Below, piece after piece: positions 8,370-17,700 of a DNA stretch of 20,786 nt. The stretch lies in IMG/VR virus record IMGVR_UViG_3300035670_001437, positions 1-20,786 of that record, one strand, 5' to 3'. The DNA is from a virus. Position numbers and translations under genes: made by a program. The notes beneath the pieces were generated by a model that made no database searches, was not told the origin of the DNA, and saw only the letters and a list, made by a program, of their open reading frames with translations. Numbering within the stretch: position 1 is the stretch's first letter; each line of letters opens with the position of its first letter.

Positions 8370-8779
8370 TAGGAGAAAGTTTCCTGTAAGGTAAAGGTTA
8401 CGTTATAAATATCAGTGAGTTCATTGTCAGTAGCTACTACTTGTACTATATTTAGATTTCCTTCGAATCGTACAATTATCGTACCACTTTGACCAGCATA
8501 AGACAAATCAAATTCAAATGCTTCGAACGGTCCTCCCCGATTATTGTAAAAATTTTCTATTGCGGCTTTATAAACACCAGTAATATTAGTAAATCCAAAA
8601 GTAAATGTACGTTTTCGACGACGACTAATCTGACGACGACGTTCATAACCAACTTGAGAAGTAAAAGTAGCGTTCTCAAAACTTTGACTATACGAGTAGT
8701 TTCTATCCGGACGACGATTAGTCATCGAATAGGTAGTAGCATTTAACGTATAGGTAGCGTCAGTAGGAAAAAGCGCCAT
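8369..8779 (-). CDS. M-like minor tail protein
   Basis: 136 residues, ATG at 8777-8779, overlapping the tape measure stop by one base (TAATG), with AGGAG at 8789-8793 nine bases upstream. It lies between the tape measure and the L-like gene, the place of lambda M (109 residues). The sequence has the shape of the gpM/distal-tail group: a short beta-rich N-terminus, then RTFTFGFTNITGVYKAAIENF, then NRGGPFEAFEFD, then a beta-rich end (IYNVTFTLQETF). In lambda, gpM forms the ring joining the tail tube to the tip. Residues 47-59 hold two arginine clusters (RRR and RRRKR) encoded largely by CGT/CGA triplets, unlike the AGA-leaning arginine use of neighbours. Function is inferred mainly from position and pattern. 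Confidence 0.78.
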   Translation of the reverse strand: MALFPTDATYTLNATTYSMTNRRPDRNYSYSQSFENATFTSQVGYERRRQISRRRKRTFTFGFTNITGVYKAAIENFYNNRGGPFEAFEFDLSYAGQSGTIIVRFEGNLNIVQVVATDNELTDIYNVTFTLQETFS

Positions 8780-11700
8780 TATCTAATACTCCTAATTTGT
8801 TGGCGAATAGGTCCATTGTTTCTAATATCTTCTAGAATAATGTCTAGCACTAGTTTACCGTTTTCACGACGGATTTGTGGTGAACCAGATACATTAACTG
8901 GAGTTCCGTTATTAGTAATATTTACTTCGACATTAGTCTCTCCGCCCATATCTCCAGTTGCATTTAGTTTATAGGCAGAATCTAGACCCATGCGTTCTAC
9001 AGCAGCCTTACGAAGAACAAACTCACCAGGCTCTAGAGCAGACATTTCTGAGTCTCTACCTTTTACAAGACCACCTGAACTGAATGCTGGTGGACTACCT
9101 CTTGTTTTGTCAAGCATGTAGAAGTCTGCAAAGTTTTTATAGTCCTCAGAAGCATTAAGTTTATCGATTGCGTTTCTAATAGTATCTTTAGACATTTGGG
9201 TGCCTAAAGAGTAAGAGCTAGGCTCTCCCAGTACACGGTCGATAGCATTGGTTAAGGCTTGTGGGAATCGTGCCGGATATCCACCATTTTCGGCATCAAT
9301 ATTACCTAGAGCGTTACCAGCTACTCTACCAAAAGCTCTATACCCAGGATGAAAACCAATATCCGGCCAATAGCCTAAATTCTTACTATTGGCTGGATTC
9401 TTCCACTCACCAGGAGCTCCTGGATACCCACTTCCCATATTAGCGTCGATAAAGTTTCTGTCTCTGTAAGGTATAACATCAGACCAATTACCTGGTTTTT
9501 TATCTTGTCCGTACTTACTACGAAGACCAGTAACTAATGGACCGCTTCTAGCTTTTAGCATTTCATTAAGTGATAGCATAACAGAGGCTTGAGAATTTTG
9601 TAATATACTTCTTCCTGTTGAATCAAAAAGAGCATTTTGAGCTGTTGTCCCTCCAATATCATCTACAGTTTCAGTACGACTTAGTCTAAAAGGATTGGAT
9701 GACGAAGTTGTAAACTCATACATCTCAGGACGTCCAAAATTATCTTTAGTTGAAGAACTGCGTACTGCATAAGCATCTTGCGCAATTGAGGAGCCGTAGG
9801 TATCCCAGAGTAAGTTTGCCTCCTGTCTAGCGAAGAATCTACCTAGAGCTCCCGCATCTTTATTAAAGAATTCTTTTAAGCCTGATTGTGGGTTTTCAGT
9901 TCCGCTACCGCCTAATTTTGTTAGAAGTCTTGCCTCTGCAGGAGTGATATGAGCTAACATAGTGTCACCGTAGCGGCCCATAGACGAGACAGCTTGAGAT
10001 AAATCTCCAGTTTTATTTAGTGTGTTTAAAAAGTCTTGTCCAAGCTTACTAACAGCAGCAGCTCTAAGAACGTACTCTCCATTAGACAACTGCGCAGGGA
10101 TAGAGTCAGATGTAGAAGTGCCAGGACCTTTAACAGGTCCACCCTCTGCTAAGAAGTTTCCCGGTCTTCCATAAGTAACACCACTTATTGTAGGATACTG
10201 CTTTGCGTATTTAACTAATTCTGCCGCCTGTGCAGAAGTTATTCCATTAGTAACCGAAGCATAAACTTCTCCTACCGTAGCCCTAACGGTGATTGCAGAA
10301 GTATTTAGTCGTACATTATTCCAAGCAGCAGCTAAATCAGTAGAAATAGTACTAAGAGTATTCTTAAGAGCCTGAATCCCTGTATTACCTGTTAGCCTAT
10401 CTATTTCTGATTTTAGTGTTGAAAAACGATCTGTAAGTGCAGAGATATTACTATTATCCCCTGCTAACTCACTTAATGCAGTAGCTAAGCCATTAGTATT
10501 ACTAATTTCAGTAGTTAAATCACTAAACGCAAAAATTGCATCTGAGAATTTTTTAACACTATCAGTGGAGTTACCAGAAATAGCCTCTACTAAGGAGTCA
10601 AAAACACTAGTAACCTGATTAACGTTTAAAGAGTTTAAAGATGTGTTTAATGAATTATCAATACCATCTATAAGAGTAGTAGCACCTGTTAGCGCACTAG
10701 CAAAGTCATAACTACTTAGTTTAGCATTAAGCTGAGTTTTAATTGCCTCAAGCTTATCTGTAGCCTCAGTAAGTTTAGTTTGTACCTCGTAATCTCCTAG
10801 AGTGGAGTTTAAGGTATTTTGGATATTTGCAATATCTGCAGCTGCTTCTTCTAGATTAGTAGTAAAAGACACGCCTGCAAGTTCACTATTTAAAGTAGTA
10901 TCGATGCTGGCAATAGCTGCTTGGGCCTCTCCAGTTTTTACGGAGAAATCTATCGAATCTAGAGCACTATTTACCGAGTCTACAGAAGCATTTATAGACC
11001 CTATCGCAATAGCAGTACTAGTTTCTAATACTACTCCACCTAAAGTATCTTTTACTTCTTGAATCGAAGATTCAACATTTTCAATCATTGTCTCGGCTGA
11101 GATACTTAAATCAACATTAGAAATAGTGCTGTCTAGTAGAGTTACTGCAGCATTAATAACTTTAACCATATTGTCTGCCGCAGCACTTAAATCTACTTCT
11201 TCAATAGTAGAGTTTAGAGTATTTACAGCTAAGGTAATAGCTTCAACTGCATCAGCAGCTGCAACACCTAAATCTACAGATTTAAGAGTGCTATCAACAG
11301 TATCGATGGATGCTGCTATATTATTAGCAGTACCAGCAGCTGAAATAGATAGAGATACATCGTTTAATGTACTGTTAATTATATCTACCGCTGAGACAAT
11401 TTGATCTTTAGCAGACTGAGCGGATACCTCAAAATTAATCTCATTCAATAGAGAATCAATAATATCTACAGAAGTATAGAGCGAAGTTAAAGCGTCTGAA
11501 GCTTCAAATAGTACAGATAAACTACCGCCTTCTTCTAGCACTGCATTTATGTTACCAATTCCTTCAGCGTAGAGATTTAAGTTTTCAGGTGCCGTATCAG
11601 ATAGATTCTGACCGACAGTAGCAAGACCAACATATCCAGCAGTTAATCTATCTAAGTCAGTGCCTACAGCAGCCACAAAAGTTCCAAAACTAGTTGTAGC

Positions 11701-14700
11701 TGTTTGAATGCTGACATCTAAAATGTTACCTGCTTCAGTCAAAGTAGTGAGAGCTCCGGTAATTAAACCAAGATTGACATTAAAGTTATCTAACGGCCCA
11801 CCTGGAGCTGTTAAGATGTCAAAACCATCTGTTTTTAGGGTAGAGAGTAGTGATTCTCTAAATTGAGAGAATATACCACCTTCTCCATAAAACTGAGATA
11901 GCCCGTCTACGTCTAGATACTTTACTAAGTCTTCGTTAAAGTTTCTAAAATTATCAGTAAGCCCAACACTAATCTCTTCTAGACCGTCAAAAACAGTTTC
12001 TACTGGTGTGAAGAACTCCTCAACCTGAGCAGCTAGAGCCTGTAACTGAGTAAAAGCTGCTGACGCATTAGCAATAGCTTCTTCGATTTTTGCTTCCCGA
12101 GCAGCTTCTTCTAAGGTAGCAAAAATAATTTCCGCATTACCTGCTGCTGCCTGAATAAATGCGTCACGTAGAGCTGCACCAGACTCTCCGCCGATAGCCT
12201 CTAAATTGACTGTAAGAGCTTCTAAATCTTTATTATAGGAAGATAGAGCTTCACGTACCTTATTTACAACAGACTCTTCATCAGTACGAACCTGATTAAG
12301 ATTAAAATTAGACTCGGCTAATAGCTCAGTGATATCTTGTAAATCATTTTGCGCTTGATTAAAGGTTACAATCGCATCTTGAGTCTTTTTGATAATATCA
12401 CTCTCTTTACGACGAGTGTCTATTAAACTACCTGTTAAAGACGCAATAGATGCTTCTACAAACGCTAAATCTTCTATAGCCTGAGTTCTATCTCCTAACA
12501 GTTGTTCGTATTCCGCTTCAACGTCTACAACGGAACTTAACTCACGCTTTAACGCGCTTTGCTTAGAGGTTAAATCACTAAGCTGTAAGAACCCGCTAAA
12601 GTCAAGATTTTCAGCAGAAACAAGACTTGCAATTTCAGCTTCTATAGCAGAAATCTCCTGACGCAGTAGAGAGGAAGATTTACCGCTAAGTTTATTAGTC
12701 TTTTCAAACTCTTTTACCGCTTTAGCTGCAACCTCGAAGGCATCTTTAGCTGCATCCCGTAAATCATACAGTTCATTACCCGATTCGGCCACCGTAGCTA
12801 GCGTATCATCGTAGATACCTAATATCTCAGAAGTTTGGTCTGAGATATTACTAGTAAGAGAAATAATCTCTGAACCTAAATCTTTAATAGTGCTAAGTAC
12901 GGCATCTTTAGATTGGTTAAAGGCGTCTGAAATTTGACGCACCGTATCTTCATATGCAACTACTAAATCATAGACGATATCAATAGTTTGGATTGTGGCA
13001 TCTTGTAAGACATCTAGAGACTGTGCAAACTCCATAATCTTGTCTTCGTTATCGCCAAACTCATTATTAAGAGTGTTAATAGCACCTCTAAAGTTGTCTA
13101 CGATATTCTCACCACGAGCAATACTCTGTAAATAGGAGTTAATGCTCTGAGCTGCATTACCGAATTTAGCATCGTTCATAGCAGTCATAAGGTCTTGAAG
13201 AGGTACAGCACCTATACCCACTGTTGCAATAATACTAGAGTTGATACGCTCTAGTCCAGCAGCAAAGTTACGAGTCGCTTTAGCAAACTGTTGTAAGGCT
13301 TTAGTGCGGTCTTGCTCTCTTAAAACGGCAAGACGCTGCTCTGCAGCAGTTTCTGCAATAGCACTACCATAGCCATCAGCAGAAATAACAGCCTTAAGTT
13401 GTTCTTTAGTTAGGGTAAGAATGCTTTCCTGAATTGCATACTCGTTAACCTTAATAGCGTCTTGTAAGGCTTGGTTAGCTTCTGCAATTCGTGCGGGTTC
13501 TATTTCTGGGACAGCATTAAGCTCTGTTATAATGCCTTTCCAATCCTTAACAGCCTGGGTACCGCCTTCAATTGTATCCTTAAGATTCTTTAGTTCAGGT
13601 CCAAGTTCAAAAGCTTCTACTGCATCACGAAGCGCTTCTGCAGAGGCAGAGATAAGATTACCGATTTCCGCATTAATGCCTACTCGAATAGCTGCAGCAG
13701 TTTCTCCGGCAGTCATACCAAGCTCTGTAAACACAGAACTCATAGCTCGTACACGTGCAACAACGTTGCGTACGGCGATAGCCCCAGCATTTAATTCTTT
13801 TGATACGTCTTGTAGGTTTTCAAACATGCCTCTAGAAGACTCGATTACTCCAACACTTGCTAGAGCATACTGTTTAAAAGACTCTACTAGTCTATCAGTT
13901 TGGTCACTACTTTCTCCAAAGTATTTTACAGTTTCTTCACGAAGCTGTTTATAGTACGCAGACACGTTAGAGGCGTTTGCAGCAGCTGCTCTATCTATTT
14001 CTGCGTAAATAGTGGCAATATTTGGAACATTTGCAGTAATTTTTGCCAGAGTAGCACTAAACTCTTGAGCAAACTCTAAACCTGCTAAGAAACGTTCTTG
14101 AGTCTTTTGATTAATATCTTGAATTTCAGAAAAGACATCAATAGCTTGCTGTAAATCAGCTGCATTAGGTGTGAGAGCATCTACAACAAGACTACGGAAA
14201 GTTACTGCACCCGCATCATTACGTTGAATAGTAACTCCTTGAAAGAATTGTCTTACTAGAGCATCAGAAACATCTTGAGCCTCTTTGCCTACATTTTCTA
14301 GAGCTTGGAATCCACTCTTAAATGCTAGTCCAACTTTTTCAAAATTGCCTTTATAGAACCTAACTTGCACGTCAATTTCATCTGCAAGTCTAATACCAGC
14401 AGATTTTAATCCTGTAATAAGATTACCGAATACTTGTGTGGGAATATCTTCAATAGCAGCAACGTTCTCAGCACTTAAATCACGACTTACAGTTTCTAAA
14501 CCTTGATATCCTTCACCCGTTAATTTACCTTTGACATCTGCTGTAGGCTTCGGACGCTTACCAAATAGTCCACCAATAATTAAGGCACCAATTGCAGCAA
14601 AAATTAATGGAGTGGCAAAAGTAGCTATAGCAGTACTACCTATAGTTGTAGAGATAGCTCCAGCGACTTTAGTGACAAAAGCAGTACCTTTAAAAATAGT

Positions 14701-17700
14701 AGCAAAACCAGCACCTAAAGCTCCACCTATAGTACTAGCTAAAGAGGTATCTCCGGTAAGTTTACCGATAAAATTACCTATAAAGGCTCCTTGTAGTGCA
14801 GATAGTGCGGTAGAGGCAAAAGTAGCAGGACCTGTTGCTGCTGGGACAGCAACTGTAGTAGTTCCCGCAGTAGTACCGGCTACTGTTCCAGCAGCACTAC
14901 CGGCAGCAGATGCAGATAGGGTTTCTGCAGTACTAGCTAGTTGAGTAGAAGACTTAGCTAAATTAGCCCCTGCATTCTGTAGACCCACAGAAGACTTAGC
15001 AAACTCTCCAAATGAGCGTTTTAAGTCATTTATACCTGTGACCTCAAAGAACACATTTTTAAGCGTATCCATCGAAAATAAATTTTGAATACCGCCAGAA
15101 CCACCTAGAGAAGCTAAGCTTGCAATAGTTTTAATAAACGCTTTTAGTTTGCCGTTTGCTATATCTGTAATAGCTCCGAGCACTTTTTGAATTTCAGCTA
15201 GCTCTTCTTCTTTTGCAATTCGTTCTGTAGTTACTTTTTGTAGAGACGCCTGAAGAACAGCTTGAGACTGTGTTAAAGATGCAAGAGACTGCTCTGCGGC
15301 AGCTCTCTGCCCAGAAGCGCGACTTAGTTCTAACGTCGCTTGTTGTTGCTCTTGAAGCTGTTTTAAATAGTTTGTTCCGGCAGAACGAATATCTTGAGCG
15401 TTTGAGCCGACTAGTGAGTCAAAATAAGACTGTTGACTAGCTAGCAGTGATTCTGTAGCCGAAGTTACTTTTTCACGAAGTGAAATTTCTTTTTCTAACG
15501 CTTCAGAATACTTATTTTGAATATCCGTTAAATCTTGTGTTTGGGCTTCTAAAATATTTTTGAGGAGTGCTTCTTCTTGTAACAGACGATTTACTCCAGC
15601 TTGTTTAGAGCTAGTTACTACTGAAGAAATAGTTTTTGTAATCTCTTTTACTAGATTAAGAATTAAATCAGCTTCTTTACGAGCAAGTTCTTCTCTAGCC
15701 TTTAAAATTTCTGCATTAGCTTGAGCTTCTCTTACTGTTAGTTCGTTTAAAGTTTTTTGGTACTCAGCAACTCGTTCTTGTCCGCCTGATTTTTCTGCCT
15801 CTGCCTGTGCTTGAATTGTTTGGCGTCTAATGTCATTTAGGGCGTCTAGTTCTGTGCGCTGCTTTTGTAAATCACTTATCTGAACAGCAATATTACCAGA
15901 CTGTATTTCAAAAGCCTGTTCAATGCCCTTAAATACAGTACCTTCAGGTCCGTATAGATTAGATATAGCAGACTCTAAGTTAGCTATTTCAGCCGTAGCA
16001 GCCTCAAAAACTTTTGTGTCCGGCTTATAAGTAATGTTTTTTACTAGAGAAGCATCAACTCCTTGAGCTATTAGAGCTTGTTTTATTACATCGCTATAAC
16101 CCTTAAGAAATTCATTGTTTACAGTCTGAAGGTTAGTTAAGTAACTATTGTCAGAACGAATTTTAGCTACTTGTGCTTCTAACGCAGCTTTTTGAGTATT
16201 AGCTTCTGCACGTTGAATAGTTTTTTGAGTTTCTAAAATCTCAAGCTGACGTCCTAAATCAGCTACACTTGCATCAAGTTTTGCTTTTTCTAACTTAGCT
16301 TGTTCATCAAATATTTGTAGTTCTAGTTCTAATTGTCTTTCAATGGCTGCTACTGAGGCTCCAGAAGATTTTAAGTTTTGTTCTGCAATTTGCTTTTCAA
16401 CAGCGATAAGTTCGAGTTCACGAGAGTAGTTAACCTCTGCCTCTGCTTTTTGCAGTTGAAAGAGTTCTTTTTCTGCTCTAAATACTTCAGCTAGTGCAGC
16501 AATGCCAAATAAGTCATCTTCTGCAAAAGCCTCTCGAGTAGTCTTAGCTTCTTCTACTCTAGCTTGAGCTCGAGTTTGTGCAATGCCTAGCTCTATTCTA
16601 GCTAGTTCTCTTGCAGTTTGTAATTGACTTTGTTGTATTTCAAGCTGTTGCTTAGCTGCATTGACGCCGCCTTTAGAGGCCTTTGCTTGTTCTAAGGCTT
16701 GTTGTGCTTGTAGCTTAGCGATATTGGCTGAGAGCCTATTTTGAGAAAAAGTGCTTTCTAAAGACGCTCTTTGCGCCAGCGCTTGCTGGTTTTGTAAGAT
16801 ATTACTAAGTTGTGCTATTGCATTTTGATTTCTGAGTTCTTGAGTTTGTTTCTGTAATTCGACTGTTAAATTAGCTGCTGCAATAGTTTGATCAATAAAT
16901 CTTCCAACTGCGGCTTGTAGCGTTTTATTGTAGAGCTCTGCTTCATCATTAATTTTACCTCTTAGTTTGAGTTCTGCTTCAAGATCTAATCTTCTACCTA
17001 CTACTATAGTATTAATAGCCCGTTCATCACCAATAATGTTAGCAGACAGTACGGTTCTACGTAAAGTAGCGTCGATAAGTGTATTCTGATTAGCTATTTG
17101 TTGCTCTTGATTGGCGACAATTGCTCCCTCTGCGTTAATTATGCCTTGAAATGAAGCAGTATCAATTAGGCCAATTTCTTTACTAAAAGTAGAGGTAATA
17201 CCTTTATAAGTTTTTTCTAGGGCGATTAAAGATGCTTCAATCTCTTTAAATACTCTAATCTCGTTTGATATAGCTGCGATAGATGTGCCGAGTCTTGCGT
17301 TAGCTAAACTTAAATTGGCTATTTCATCTGAACTCATTTGGGCTAAAGCACTTTGGTCTGCTAAAATAATGTTTTGTTTGGCAAAAGCTTCATTAGCTAT
17401 TTGAAGTTGGCTCTCTAAACCACCAATGCTAGAACCAAGTTGTTGTGAATTAATAGAACCTGCTTTAATAGCTTCATTTAAATCGTTAATAGTACTAACA
17501 GATAAAATACCGGCTTCTACTAATCGTCTTTGTTCTGCATTTAAACCAGCTAAAGAAAAACCGTCTCCTATTTTCTGAATTTGTTGACCTAAAACAGAAA
17601 ACTGAGCAGAACTTTTCTGAATTACTCCTAGCGTAGTATCTGTAATACTTGTAGCAACTTTTTCTGCCGATAATCCAGTTTGTGCCGCTAGTTCTCCAAT

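Noticed and set aside
13532-14944. Plus-strand ORFs of about 140 residues opposite the tape measure (13532-13954, 14531-14944)
   Set aside because: They are antisense shadows of a well-supported 3588-residue frame. Their Ala/Pro/Ser-rich composition mirrors the Ala/Gly/Leu-rich tape measure, and they have no ribosome-binding sites or family motifs.
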